Positions 39,783 to 48,933 of a stretch of DNA of 59,790 nt are shown here, one piece after another (position 1 is the first letter of the stretch; each line of letters starts with the position of its first letter). The notes beneath the pieces are model-generated. The model ran no database searches. It saw nothing but the letters and a program-made list of their open reading frames with translations, and was not told the origin of the DNA. The DNA is from Thermoleophilia bacterium. GTDB taxonomy: Bacteria > Actinomycetota > Thermoleophilia > Gaiellales > JAICJC01. Position numbers and translations under genes: made by a program. The DNA is taken from NCBI GenBank assembly GCA_025927685.1, contig JAICKX010000005.1, positions 1 through 59,790 on the forward strand. Direction: 5' to 3'.

Positions 39783-40241
39783 ATGCCCGACCGCCGCCAG
39801 CTGATCGCCTCGCTCCTCGACCGGCATCCGGTCACGTCCCAGCCCCAGCTCGTCGAGCTCTTGGCCGGGCACGGCGTCGCCGTGACCCAGGCCACGGTCT
39901 CGCGCGACCTCGAGCGGCTGGGCGCGGTCCGGGTGCGCAAGGGCGGCCACCTCGTCTACGCGCTGCCCGCCGAGGACGAGCCGGTCGAGCCGCTCGAGCG
40001 GCTGCGCGAGGCGCTGGTGCTGGTGCGATCGATGGAGGCGTCCGCCAACCTGCTCGTGCTGAAGACCGCGCCCGCCAACGCCATGCCGGTCGCGCGGGCG
40101 TTCGACGTCGCCGAGCTGCCGGAGGTCGCCGGGACGGTCGCCGGCGACGACGTGATCCTCGTCGTCGCGCGCGAGCCGCACACCGGCGCGGACGTCGCCG
40201 CGGCGTGCGCGGGCATCCAGTCGGGAGCCGTCGGTGCCTGA
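39783..40241 (+). CDS. argR: Arginine repressor ArgR
   Basis: A 152-aa hexameric repressor. The N-terminal winged helix-turn-helix has RRQLIASLLDRHPVTSQPQLVELLAGHGVAVTQATVSRDLERLGAVRV. The C-terminal oligomerisation and arginine-binding domain has NLLVLKTAPANAMPVARAFD and VAGTVAGDDVILVVAREP with the usual GDDT-like turn (GDDV). It precedes argF with an 8-nt overlap. A palindrome in its promoter indicates feedback control by arginine. Confidence 0.95.
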   Translation: MPDRRQLIASLLDRHPVTSQPQLVELLAGHGVAVTQATVSRDLERLGAVRVRKGGHLVYALPAEDEPVEPLERLREALVLVRSMEASANLLVLKTAPANAMPVARAFDVAELPEVAGTVAGDDVILVVAREPHTGADVAAACAGIQSGAVGA

Positions 40242-41184
40242 GCTGGCCCTGGTCGAGGAGCGCCCGGGGCTGGGCGGCCTCTCCGGGCGCGACCTGCTGC
40301 GGATCGACGACCTGACCGCGGACGAGCTGCTCGCGCTGCTCGACCTGGCGGATCGCCTGAAGGCGCTTCAGCACGAGCGCATCCCGCACCCGATGCTCAC
40401 GGGTCGCTCCCTGGCCATGGTCTTCGAGAAGCCGTCGACCCGGACGCGGGTCTCCTTCGAGGTGGGGATGGCCCAGCTCGGCGGGCACGCCGTCCACCTG
40501 GCGAACGCCGAGAGCCAGCTCGGCCGCGGCGAGCCGATCGCCGACACCGGCGCGGTGCTGTCGCGCTACGTCGACGCGATCATGATCCGCACCCACGCCC
40601 ACGAGCGGGTCGAGGAGCTCGCGCAGGCGGCCTCCGTCCCGGTCGTGAACGGCCTCACCGACGACCACCATCCGTGCCAGGCGCTGGCCGACCTGATGGT
40701 GCTCCGCGAGCGCCTCGGCGAGCTGGAGGGCCGGCGCCTGGCCTGGGTCGGCGACGGTCGCAGCAACGTCTGCCACTCGCTCCTCACGGCCGCGGCGATG
40801 GTCGGCATGGAAGTCGTCGTCGCCGCGCCGCCGGGCTACGAGCCGGACGCGGACGTCGTCGCCGCGGCCGCCGGCCATGTCGACGTCGTCGCGGGCCCGG
40901 CGGCGGCGGTCGCCGGCGCGGACGCGGTCGTCACCGACACGTGGACGAGCATGGGCCAGGAGGACGAGCGCGACCGCCGCCTGCGCGACCTGGCCGCCTA
41001 CCAGGTGAACGCCGCCCTCCTCGAGGGCGCCGCCTCGAGCCACGTGGTGCTGCACTGCCTGCCCGCGCACTGCGGCCAGGAGATCACCGAGGACGTGCTG
41101 TGGGGGCCGAGCTCGGCCGCCTGGGACGAGGCCGAGAACCGGCTGCATGCGCAGAAGGCGCTGCTGGCCATGATCGTGGAATGA
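40234..41184 (+). CDS. argF: Ornithine carbamoyltransferase
   Basis: Makes citrulline from ornithine and carbamoyl phosphate. 316 aa. MVFEKPSTRTRVSFEVGMAQLGG holds the carbamoyl-phosphate site STRTR; IMIRTHAHERVEELA, DDHHPCQALADLM, VGDGRSNVCHSLL, TDTWTSMGQE and VVLHCLPAHCGQEI (catalytic HCLP) follow in order. The GTG start at 40234 lies inside the end of argR. Confidence 0.96.
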   Translation: MPELALVEERPGLGGLSGRDLLRIDDLTADELLALLDLADRLKALQHERIPHPMLTGRSLAMVFEKPSTRTRVSFEVGMAQLGGHAVHLANAESQLGRGEPIADTGAVLSRYVDAIMIRTHAHERVEELAQAASVPVVNGLTDDHHPCQALADLMVLRERLGELEGRRLAWVGDGRSNVCHSLLTAAAMVGMEVVVAAPPGYEPDADVVAAAAGHVDVVAGPAAAVAGADAVVTDTWTSMGQEDERDRRLRDLAAYQVNAALLEGAASSHVVLHCLPAHCGQEITEDVLWGPSSAAWDEAENRLHAQKALLAMIVE

Positions 41185-41199
41185 CCATGGGGGTGTCTG

Positions 41200-42411
41200 G
41201 TGTCTGAGACCATCGTGCTCGCCTATTCGGGCGGGCTGGACACGTCGGTCGCGCTGCGCTGGCTCGCCGAGGAGTACGGCGCCGAGGTGGTCGCGCTCCT
41301 CGTCGACGTCGGCCAGGGGGTCGACCGCGAGGCCGTGACGGCGCGCGCCACGGCCGCCGGCGCCGCCGACGTGGTCGTCGTCGACGCCAAGGAGGAGCTC
41401 GCACGCGAGTTCGTCCTCCCCGTCCTCCAGGCCGGCGCCCTCTACGAGGGCCGCTACCCGCTCGTCTCGGCGCTCTCGCGCCCGCTCATCGCCCGCCACC
41501 TCGTCGCCGTCGCCCGCGAGGCGGGCGCCACCGCGGTCGCCCACGGCTGCACGGGCAAGGGGAACGACCAGGTGCGCTTCGAGACGGCGGTGGCCGCGCT
41601 CGCGCCCGACCTGGCCGTGCGCGCGCCGGTCCGCGACTGGGGCATGACGCGCGAGCAGGAGATCGCCTACGCCGAGCGGCACGGCATCGAGGTACCGGTG
41701 AAGCGCGGCGCGGCCTACTCCATCGATCAGAACCTGTGGGGCCGCTCGATCGAGGCCGGCCCGCTGGAGGATCCCTGGACGGCTCCACCCGAGGAGGCCT
41801 ACGCGCTCACGCTCTCGCCCGAGCGCGCGTTTCATGCCCCGCAGGAGGTCGAGATCGAGCTCGAGGCCGGCGTTCCGGTGGCGGTGGACGGCGAGGAGCT
41901 CGGGCTGGTCGAGCTGATCGGCCGCGCGGCCGCGCTGGCGGGCGCGCACGGCGTCGGCCGGATCGACATGATCGAGAACCGGCTCGTCGGGATCAAGTCG
42001 CGCGAGGTGTACGAGACGCCGGCGGCCGCCCTGCTGCTCACGGCCTACGCCGGCGTCGAGGAGCTCGTCTGCGACCGCGACCTGGCCCACATGAAGGCCG
42101 AGCTGGCGGCTCGCTACGCGACGCTCGTCTACAACGGCCTGTGGTATTCGCCGCTGCGGGCGGCGCTCGACGCGTTCATGGCCCAGACCACGGCCGCCGT
42201 CACGGGAACCGAGCGCGTGACGCTCTACCGGGGCTCGTGCGCGATCGCGGGACGGCGGGCCGACTCCGCGCTCTACGACCACGGCCTCGCCACCTACGAG
42301 GAGGGCGACAGCTTCCAGCACGGGGCCGCCGCCGGGTTCATCCACATCTGGTCGCTTCCGTCCAAGACGTGGTCGGCCGCCGAGCGATCGCGGGAGGCGG
42401 CGCCGGCGTGA
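41200..42411 (+). CDS. argG: Argininosuccinate synthase
   Basis: Joins citrulline and aspartate with ATP. 403 aa. The N-type ATP pyrophosphatase loop is VLAYSGGLDTSVALRWL; ALSRPLIARHLVAVARE, VAHGCTGKGNDQVRFE, DQNLWGRSIEAGPLEDPW and YNGLWYSPLRAALDAFM are all standard. GTG at 41200 begins the conserved N-terminus 15 nt after argF. Its stop overlaps the argH start as GTGA. Confidence 0.97.
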   Translation: MSETIVLAYSGGLDTSVALRWLAEEYGAEVVALLVDVGQGVDREAVTARATAAGAADVVVVDAKEELAREFVLPVLQAGALYEGRYPLVSALSRPLIARHLVAVAREAGATAVAHGCTGKGNDQVRFETAVAALAPDLAVRAPVRDWGMTREQEIAYAERHGIEVPVKRGAAYSIDQNLWGRSIEAGPLEDPWTAPPEEAYALTLSPERAFHAPQEVEIELEAGVPVAVDGEELGLVELIGRAAALAGAHGVGRIDMIENRLVGIKSREVYETPAAALLLTAYAGVEELVCDRDLAHMKAELAARYATLVYNGLWYSPLRAALDAFMAQTTAAVTGTERVTLYRGSCAIAGRRADSALYDHGLATYEEGDSFQHGAAAGFIHIWSLPSKTWSAAERSREAAPA

Positions 42412-43670
42412 CGACCGCGCTCTGGTCCGGCCGGCTGCCCGGGGGGCTCGACCCCGAGGTGCAGGCGTTCACCGCCTCGCTCGCCGTCGACCGCCGCCTT
42501 CTGCCCTACGACCTGCGGGCGACCGCGGCGCACGTCCGCATGCTCGCGGCGCAGGGCATCCTCGACGCGGAGCTCGCGATCCGGATCACCGCGGCGCTGG
42601 AGGACGTCGCAGTCGGCGCCGACGCCTCCGACGAGGACGTCCACTCCGCGATCGAGCGCGAGCTGGGCGAGCTGGGCCGCTGGGTGCACGCCGGCCGCAG
42701 CCGAAACGACCAGGTGCAGACGACCATGCGGCTGTGGGTCAAGGACGCGTGCGACGGACTCGCTGCCGGCATCCGCGCGCTCGCGCGGGCGCTGCTCGAC
42801 CGGGCCGAGCGGGACGGCACGGCCGTCCTCCCCGGCTACACCCACGGCCAGCGGGCCCAGCCGGTGTGGCTTGGCCAGCACCTGGCCGCGCATGTCTGGG
42901 CGCTCGCCCGCGACATCGACCGCCTTCGCGCCGTCCACCGCCGCGCCGATGCCTGCCCCTCAGGAGCCGGCGCGCTGGCCGGGTCGAGCCTGCCGCTCGA
43001 CCCGGCGGCGGTGGCGTCGGAGCTCGGGTTCGCAACCGTGCACGAGAACACGATCGACGCTGTCGCCGACCGCGACTACTGCGTCGAGCTCGTGTTCGCC
43101 TGCGCGATGGCGTTCTCGCATCTGTCGCGGATCGCCGAGGAGCTCGTGCTGTGGACGTCGGCCGAGTACGGGTTCGCCGAGCTCGACGATGCGGCCGCCA
43201 CCGGCTCCTCGATGATGCCGCAGAAGAAGAACCCCGACGCGGCCGAGCTGGTGCGCGGCCGGGCGGGCACCGCGGCCGGGCGGCTGGCCGGCCTCCTCGC
43301 GACGCTGAAGGGCCTCCCGCTCGCCTACAACCGCGACCTCCAGGAGGACAAGCGGGCCGCGTTCGACGCAGCCGACGACCTGGACGGCGCGCTGCGGGCG
43401 CTCACCGTGTGCGTCCGCGGCCTGACGTTCCACCCGGAACGGATGGCGGCCGCGGCGGGCGACGGCTGGAGCGTCGCCACCGACGTCGCCGAGGCGATGG
43501 TGCGCGCGGGCGTGCCGTTTCGCGAGGCGCACTCGGCGGTCGCAGGGCGCGTCGCCGCCGGCGAGCGCTTCGCCTCGCCCGCGCCGGCCGAGGCCGCGGC
43601 GGCCCGCCAGCCGCCCGACGCGCTCGCCCTCCAGCTGTCCCGGGCGCGGGCGGCGGTGGACGATGGCTAG
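42408..43670 (+). CDS. argH: Argininosuccinate lyase
   Basis: Releases arginine and fumarate, last step of the pathway. 420 aa. It has ASDEDVHSAIERELGELGRWVHAGRSRNDQV, YTHGQRAQPVWLGQHL with the conserved Thr-His, and the signature loop GSSMMPQKKNPD carrying the catalytic Ser. The C-terminal domain has the usual FREAHSAVAG. The start is GTG at 42408. argR-F-G-H are contiguous here; argC, argJ, argB and argD are not in the window. Confidence 0.96.
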   Translation: MTTALWSGRLPGGLDPEVQAFTASLAVDRRLLPYDLRATAAHVRMLAAQGILDAELAIRITAALEDVAVGADASDEDVHSAIERELGELGRWVHAGRSRNDQVQTTMRLWVKDACDGLAAGIRALARALLDRAERDGTAVLPGYTHGQRAQPVWLGQHLAAHVWALARDIDRLRAVHRRADACPSGAGALAGSSLPLDPAAVASELGFATVHENTIDAVADRDYCVELVFACAMAFSHLSRIAEELVLWTSAEYGFAELDDAAATGSSMMPQKKNPDAAELVRGRAGTAAGRLAGLLATLKGLPLAYNRDLQEDKRAAFDAADDLDGALRALTVCVRGLTFHPERMAAAAGDGWSVATDVAEAMVRAGVPFREAHSAVAGRVAAGERFASPAPAEAAAARQPPDALALQLSRARAAVDDG

Positions 43671-44739
43671 CCGGCGCCCGGGCCTGCGCCGGATCGTCGT
43701 CGTCAAGGTCGGATCGAGCACGATCGTCGACGGCGCGGGCCGCGCCCGGGCGGACGTCGTCGCCCGCCTGGCCGGCGAGTGCGCAGGGCTGCAGGCCGGC
43801 GGCGTCCCGGTGGTGGTGGTGAGCTCGGGCGCGGTCGCGCTCGGCATCGGTGAGCTGGACGGGCGGGCCCGCCGCCGCGGCGTCGGCGACCTCCAGGCCG
43901 CCTCGGCGGTCGGCCAGACGCTGCTCCAGGACCACTGGCGGGCCGCCTTCTCCGACCACGGGCTTCGCACCGCCCAGGTGCTCCTGACCGAGGCCGATGT
44001 CCACCGGCGCGTGTCCTACGTGAACGCCCGCCGGACGCTCCGGCGGCTGATCGGATGGGACGTGGTGGCGGTCGTGAACGAGAACGACTCGACCGCGACC
44101 GACGAGATCACGTTCGGCGACAACGACGCGCTCGCGGCGCAGGTGGCGATCATGCTCCAGGCGCGGATGCTCGTCCTTGTGACGGACATCGACGGCGTGT
44201 ACGACCGCGATCCGGCGCTGCCGGGCGCCCGCCGGCTCCACCGCGTCGACGAGGGGATCGAGGTGGGCGAGGCCGGCGGCCGGCGCTCGCGCTGGGGCAC
44301 GGGCGGGATCGGCAGCAAGGTGGCGGCCGCGCGCACCGCCGCTGCTGGAGGCGTGGAGGCCGTGATCGCGTCGGGGCTCGAGCCGGGCGCGCTCACCGCC
44401 GCCGCGAGCGGCGCCGGCGGCACGCGCTTCGCCGCGGCTGCGACCCTGCCCTCGGCCTACAAGCTGTGGCTGCGCCACGGGACGCCGGTGCGCGGGCGGC
44501 TCGTGGTGGACGACGGGGCGCGCCGGGCGGTGGAGGAGCGGGGCACGAGCCTGCTCCCGGTCGGTCTGGTGGGGGTCGACGGCTCGTTCGACGCCGGCGA
44601 CGCCGTGGAGCTGGTGGGGCCGGACGGCAGCCGCTTTGCGATCGGCGTCAGCCGCTACCAGGCCCGCGAGCTGGCGGGGCTGGCGGGCCGGCGCGGCCTG
44701 CCCGAGGCCGTGCGCCGCGACGACCTGGTGCTGGTGTGA
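43663..44739 (+). CDS. proB: Glutamate 5-kinase
   Basis: First step of proline synthesis. 358 aa. The amino-acid kinase domain begins IVVVKVGSSTIVDGAG, with VVVVSSGAVALGI, VVNENDSTATDEITFGDNDALAAQVA, VTDIDGVYDRDP and WGTGGIGSKVAAA. A C-terminal PUA domain covers about residues 270-358 (HGTPVRGRLVVDDGARRAVEERGTSLLPVGLVGVDG), as in the E. coli enzyme. It overlaps argH by 8 nt and proA by 4 nt, which puts proline synthesis in the arginine operon; both pathways start from glutamate. Confidence 0.96.
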   Translation: MASRRPGLRRIVVVKVGSSTIVDGAGRARADVVARLAGECAGLQAGGVPVVVVSSGAVALGIGELDGRARRRGVGDLQAASAVGQTLLQDHWRAAFSDHGLRTAQVLLTEADVHRRVSYVNARRTLRRLIGWDVVAVVNENDSTATDEITFGDNDALAAQVAIMLQARMLVLVTDIDGVYDRDPALPGARRLHRVDEGIEVGEAGGRRSRWGTGGIGSKVAAARTAAAGGVEAVIASGLEPGALTAAASGAGGTRFAAAATLPSAYKLWLRHGTPVRGRLVVDDGARRAVEERGTSLLPVGLVGVDGSFDAGDAVELVGPDGSRFAIGVSRYQARELAGLAGRRGLPEAVRRDDLVLV

Positions 44740-45938
44740 GCGCCACCGGCCTCACCCGGACGCCGGCGGCCCGCGCACGGGAGGCATCACGCGTCCTGGC
44801 GGCGCTGGACGGTCCGGCCCGGAACGCGGCGCTTCAGGCCGTGGCCGGCGCGCTCGAGCGGCGCGCGAGCGAGGTGCTCGCCGCCAACGCTGAGGACGTC
44901 GCCGGCGCCGAGGGCCGGCCGCCCGCGATCGTGGACCGGCTGCGGCTCGATCCCGGCCGGGTCGCGGGGATCGCCGCGGGGGTGCTCGCCATCGCTGATC
45001 TGCCCGACCCGATCGGGGCCGTGCTGCGCGACTTCACGCTCGAGAACGGGATCCGCATCCGCAAGCTCCGCGTCCCGCTGGGCGTCGTGCTGGTCGTCTT
45101 CGAGGCCCGTCCGAACGTCGCCGTGGACGCCGCGGCGCTGTGTCTCAAGTCAGGCAACGCCTGCGTCCTGCGCGGGTCGCGGCTCGCCGCGCGCACGAAC
45201 GCCGTGCTGGTCGAGATCGTCCGCGACTCGCTCCAGGCGTCGGGGATCCCGGCGGACGCGGTGGTGCCCGTCGGCGGAGGCCACGACGCGCTCGACGAGC
45301 TCCTGGCCGACCCGGCGACGGCCGACGTCGTCATCCCGCGAGGGGGCGAGGAGCTGAAGAAGCGGCTGCTGCGCGACTCGCGGATCCCGGTCCTGGCCGC
45401 GGCCGGCGGCAACTGCCACGTGTACGTGGACGCCTCCGCGGACGCCCGGGACGCCGTGGCCATCGCGCTCAACGCGAAGACGCAGCGCCCGGGGGTGTGC
45501 AACGCCGCCGAGACGCTGCTCGTCCACCGCGACCGCCCGGAGCTGCGCGAGGAGATCTGCGCGGCGCTGCGCGCGGCCGGCGTCGAGCTCCTCGAGGGCG
45601 AGGAGGCGTGGGAGACCGAGTTCCTCGACCTGCGCATGGCCGTCCGCACGGTCGACTCGCTCGACGAGGCGATCGAGCACGTGAACCGGTACGGCACCGG
45701 CCACTCCGAGGCGATCGTCACCTCGGACTACGCGGCCGCCGCCCGCTTCGCGAACGAGGTCGACGCCGCCGCCGTCTACGTGAACGCCTCGACCCGGTTC
45801 ACCGACGGTGGCGAGTACGGGATGGGCGCCGAGATCGGGATCTCGACCTCGCGCCTCCACGCCCGCGGCCCGATCGGCCTCGAGGAGCTGACGACCACCA
45901 AGTACGTCGCCTGGGGCGACGGGCAGATCCGCGGCTGA
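44736..45938 (+). CDS. proA: Gamma-glutamyl phosphate reductase
   Basis: Reduces glutamyl phosphate to the semialdehyde in proline synthesis. 400 aa, aldehyde-dehydrogenase fold. It has IRIRKLRVPLGVVLVVFEARPNVAVDAAALCLKSGNACVLRG, VIPRGGEELKKRLL, the catalytic Cys in KTQRPGVCNAAETLLV, and NASTRFTDGGEYGMGAEIGISTSRLHARGPIGLEELTTTKYV. The start is GTG at 44736, overlapping the proB stop. It ends the arg-pro run; 45939-46125 contains only a short palindrome. Confidence 0.96.
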   Translation: MSATGLTRTPAARAREASRVLAALDGPARNAALQAVAGALERRASEVLAANAEDVAGAEGRPPAIVDRLRLDPGRVAGIAAGVLAIADLPDPIGAVLRDFTLENGIRIRKLRVPLGVVLVVFEARPNVAVDAAALCLKSGNACVLRGSRLAARTNAVLVEIVRDSLQASGIPADAVVPVGGGHDALDELLADPATADVVIPRGGEELKKRLLRDSRIPVLAAAGGNCHVYVDASADARDAVAIALNAKTQRPGVCNAAETLLVHRDRPELREEICAALRAAGVELLEGEEAWETEFLDLRMAVRTVDSLDEAIEHVNRYGTGHSEAIVTSDYAAAARFANEVDAAAVYVNASTRFTDGGEYGMGAEIGISTSRLHARGPIGLEELTTTKYVAWGDGQIRG

Positions 45939-46022
45939 ACCCCGGCGCGCCACCGCGTCACAGCGTTCCAATTCTCTCCCGTTCGTCACGCCGCAGCAAC
46001 GAATCAGCGACGGCGGCGGAGG

Positions 46023-46035
46023 GGGGTCAGACCCC
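46023..46035. repeat. GGGGTCAGACCCC palindrome
   Basis: Perfect 13-bp palindrome in the 187-bp gap between two convergent genes. The same 13 bases form the core of the 31-bp element at 37830-37860; the AT-rich outer arms are absent here. Confidence 0.6.
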
Positions 46036-46125
46036 ATGTGCGCGGCGTGACCAAACCGACACGGACTCGTGGCATCGCGGCGACGGTCGGCGCACATCGG
46101 TGCGCGGCAGACGCGGCGCGACGCC

Positions 46126-48933
46126 TTATTCGTACTGGAGCGCTTCGAGCACGTTCAGCTTCGCCGCGCGGCGGGCGGGGAGGATCGCCGCCAGGATGCC
46201 GAACAGCGTCGCGACGATCAGGAAGCCCACGAGCTGGCTGTACGGCACGACGAACACGAGCCCCTGGTCGGACAGGCCCTGGGCGACGATCCAGCCGAAA
46301 ACCAGCCCGACGGCGATTCCCAGGATCCCTCCGATGATCGCCGTGATCGTGGACTCGTAGCGGATCACGCGGCGCAGCTGGCGGCGGGTCATACCGACCG
46401 CCCGCAGCATGCCGATCTCCCGCGTCCGCTCGAACACCGACAGGGCGAGCGTGTTCACGATCCCGATCAGGCTGATGATGAGGCACATCGCCAGCAGGAC
46501 GTACAGGAACTGCAGGAGGCCGTTCACGAAGTTCTCGGCGTCCTTCTTGTACTCCGCGTTCGTCTGCACCTTCGCCGCCGGGAACGAGTTGAGCGCCTGC
46601 CGGATCGACCGCTCGGCCTGCGCCCCGGCGGGGCCCTGGTCGAACGAGACGAGCACGATCTGCGGATCCTTGCTGCCCGGCGAGAACGTGTTGAGCGTGC
46701 TCGAGGGAATGATGAACCCGGTCATCAGGCTCGGGTCCTTGTACTCCCCGTGCACGGTCAGGTGCAGCTTGTTCCCGTCGATGCTGGTGACGTTGAAGGT
46801 CTCGCCCGGGCTTAGATCGTGGGACTTCGCGAACTGCTCCTCGATCAATGCCTCGTCGGGCGTCAGGTTGCGCAGCAGCTCGTCCGAGCCGCCCTTCAGC
46901 CAGTCGAACCGGTAGACGTTCGAGAACGTGGTCGGGTCGACGCCGTTCACCGTGTCGATGCCGCCGTTCCCGATCTTGGCGTCGGCGAACTGGATGCCGG
47001 AGGCGGTCGCGACGCCCGGCACCTTGGCCGCGGCGTTCACGACCGGTGCCGGGATGGTCTGGAAGCTCTGTCCCTGGATGATCATGTCGCTCGTGATGGA
47101 GCGATCGATCGCGCCCAGGAACGACTCCTTGAAGCCGTTCACGAACACGGCCACGAACACGATCAGCGCGACGCCGATCATCAGCGCGGCGGATGTGACG
47201 GCCGTGCGGTTGGGGTTCCGCGAGGTGTTCTCGCGGGCCAGCACGCCGGCCGTCGGCGAGGACGCGTCCCACGGCCACTCGCGCAGGCGCCGCCGCCAGA
47301 GGACGGAGAACAGGATGCCGCCGATCGCCAGCACCACCGCGGCGCCGATCACGCTGCCCGTCGAGAGGCCGCCGCGCAGGATCGAGAGCAGGACGAGCGC
47401 CGTGATGATCCCGACCCAGACGTAGCCCAGCGTCAGGCCGTAGGCGACCCGCCGAACCAGCGGGCCGAGCACCGGAATGCGGTCGCGGATCAGGCCCAGG
47501 AATCGCGAGACCCGCAGCACCACCTCGAGCACGGCGCCGAGCGCGCCGGCGATCGGCACGATCAGAAGCTGCGAGAGCATGCTCATGCCGAGGAACGCGA
47601 TGATCGCGCCGGCGGCCATCGTCAGCAGGACCCGGGAGCCGCCGCCGCCCGCCCGGATGGCGAACGCGATCACGCCGACGCCGAGGACCGCCCCCGCGAT
47701 CCCGATGTAGGGGATGTAGGGCGCGAGCACCCCTCGAGGCAGCGTGAAGCCCTCGCGGAGCGCGGCGATCGGCGGCACGCGCGTCGCCTTCACCGCCGGC
47801 GCGACCGAGGCCACGAGCGCGGCCCCCAGGCCGACGCCGAGTGGAAGCAGCACGCTCCACACGATGGGGATCGTGAGCGCCGCGGTCGGCAGGTCGACGC
47901 CGACCGCCTTGAAGAGCGCGTTCAGCCCGATCGCGAGGAGGATGCCGAAGCCGATCCCGATCAGCGATGCCACCAACCCCATGAGGGCGGCTTCGAGCAG
48001 CACCGAGCGCATCACCTGGCGCCGGCTGGCGCCGAGCGTGCGCAGCATTGCGAACTCGCGCATCCGCTGCGCCACGGTGATCGAGTAGGTGTTGAAGATG
48101 ATGAACAGGCCGACGAACACCGCGGCGCCGGCGAAGGCGAGCAGGATGTATGTGAGGAAGCTGGTTGCGCCCTCGACGTCGTTGGTCTGCTGGTCGGCGT
48201 TCTCCAGGCCGGTCTGCACCTTGACGTCGTTCGACACCACGGCCTCGACGTTCTGCTTGAGCTCGGCCGGTGAGACGCCCTGCTGCGCGGACAGGTAGAC
48301 GACCGACGTCTTCCCGACCCGGTCGTACCACTGCTGGGCATTGTGGAACGTCGGCACGACGAGCGTCGCGCCGCCGATCGACGACACGCCCGCCAGCTTG
48401 AAGACGCCCGAGATCGTCACTGGTACCACGCCCGTGTCGGTGGCCAGCTTGACGCGGTCCCCGGTCTGCAGGTGCTCGTCGTTTGCGAGCTTCTGGTTGA
48501 TGGCGACCGTGTTGTCCGTGGGCGGGCCGCCGGAGATGAACTGCGAGTTCGAGAAGGGCTCGGTGACGTAGGAGAAGACGAGGTTCGGCGCGCCGCCGCT
48601 ACCGGTGACGTACTTGCCGTCGATGACGATCGAGCCCGTGGCCTGGATCTGGCCCTCGACCTTGTCGACGCCGTCCGCCGACTTCGCGGTGGCGATCACC
48701 GCCTCCGGCAGCGGCCCGGCGGTGGTGCCGTTGTCGGACGTGAAGGCGGTCTTCTTGGAGAGCACCACGTCGATGCCCTTGTTGCTCTCGTGGAAGATGT
48801 CGGAGAACGCGTTGTTGATCTGGTCGCGGAGGATGAAGGTGCCGGTAATCATCGCCGTGCCGAGCACGATCGAGAGCGCCGTCAGCACCGTACGGAGCTT
48901 GCGCCCCCACAGCCCGCGGATCGCGACCTGCAT
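46126..48933 (-). CDS. ABC transporter permease with two FtsX domains
   Basis: A 935-aa membrane protein. It opens with an N-terminal helix (RTVLTALSIVLGTAMITGTFI) followed by a large extracytoplasmic MacB-like domain. A first FtsX core with three or four helices sits near residues 260-420 (YILLAFAGAAVFVGLFIIFNTYSI...LGASRRQVMRSVLLEAALMGLVASLIGIG). Extra hydrophobic spans and a second MacB-like domain come next, and the second FtsX core closes the protein (MCLIISLIGIVNTLALSVFERTREIGMLRAVGMTRRQL). Such proteins move lipids or lipoproteins or transmit force to envelope enzymes. The ATG at 48933 shares one base with the ATPase stop (TGATG). Confidence 0.92.
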   Translation of the reverse strand: MQVAIRGLWGRKLRTVLTALSIVLGTAMITGTFILRDQINNAFSDIFHESNKGIDVVLSKKTAFTSDNGTTAGPLPEAVIATAKSADGVDKVEGQIQATGSIVIDGKYVTGSGGAPNLVFSYVTEPFSNSQFISGGPPTDNTVAINQKLANDEHLQTGDRVKLATDTGVVPVTISGVFKLAGVSSIGGATLVVPTFHNAQQWYDRVGKTSVVYLSAQQGVSPAELKQNVEAVVSNDVKVQTGLENADQQTNDVEGATSFLTYILLAFAGAAVFVGLFIIFNTYSITVAQRMREFAMLRTLGASRRQVMRSVLLEAALMGLVASLIGIGFGILLAIGLNALFKAVGVDLPTAALTIPIVWSVLLPLGVGLGAALVASVAPAVKATRVPPIAALREGFTLPRGVLAPYIPYIGIAGAVLGVGVIAFAIRAGGGGSRVLLTMAAGAIIAFLGMSMLSQLLIVPIAGALGAVLEVVLRVSRFLGLIRDRIPVLGPLVRRVAYGLTLGYVWVGIITALVLLSILRGGLSTGSVIGAAVVLAIGGILFSVLWRRRLREWPWDASSPTAGVLARENTSRNPNRTAVTSAALMIGVALIVFVAVFVNGFKESFLGAIDRSITSDMIIQGQSFQTIPAPVVNAAAKVPGVATASGIQFADAKIGNGGIDTVNGVDPTTFSNVYRFDWLKGGSDELLRNLTPDEALIEEQFAKSHDLSPGETFNVTSIDGNKLHLTVHGEYKDPSLMTGFIIPSSTLNTFSPGSKDPQIVLVSFDQGPAGAQAERSIRQALNSFPAAKVQTNAEYKKDAENFVNGLLQFLYVLLAMCLIISLIGIVNTLALSVFERTREIGMLRAVGMTRRQLRRVIRYESTITAIIGGILGIAVGLVFGWIVAQGLSDQGLVFVVPYSQLVGFLIVATLFGILAAILPARRAAKLNVLEALQYE

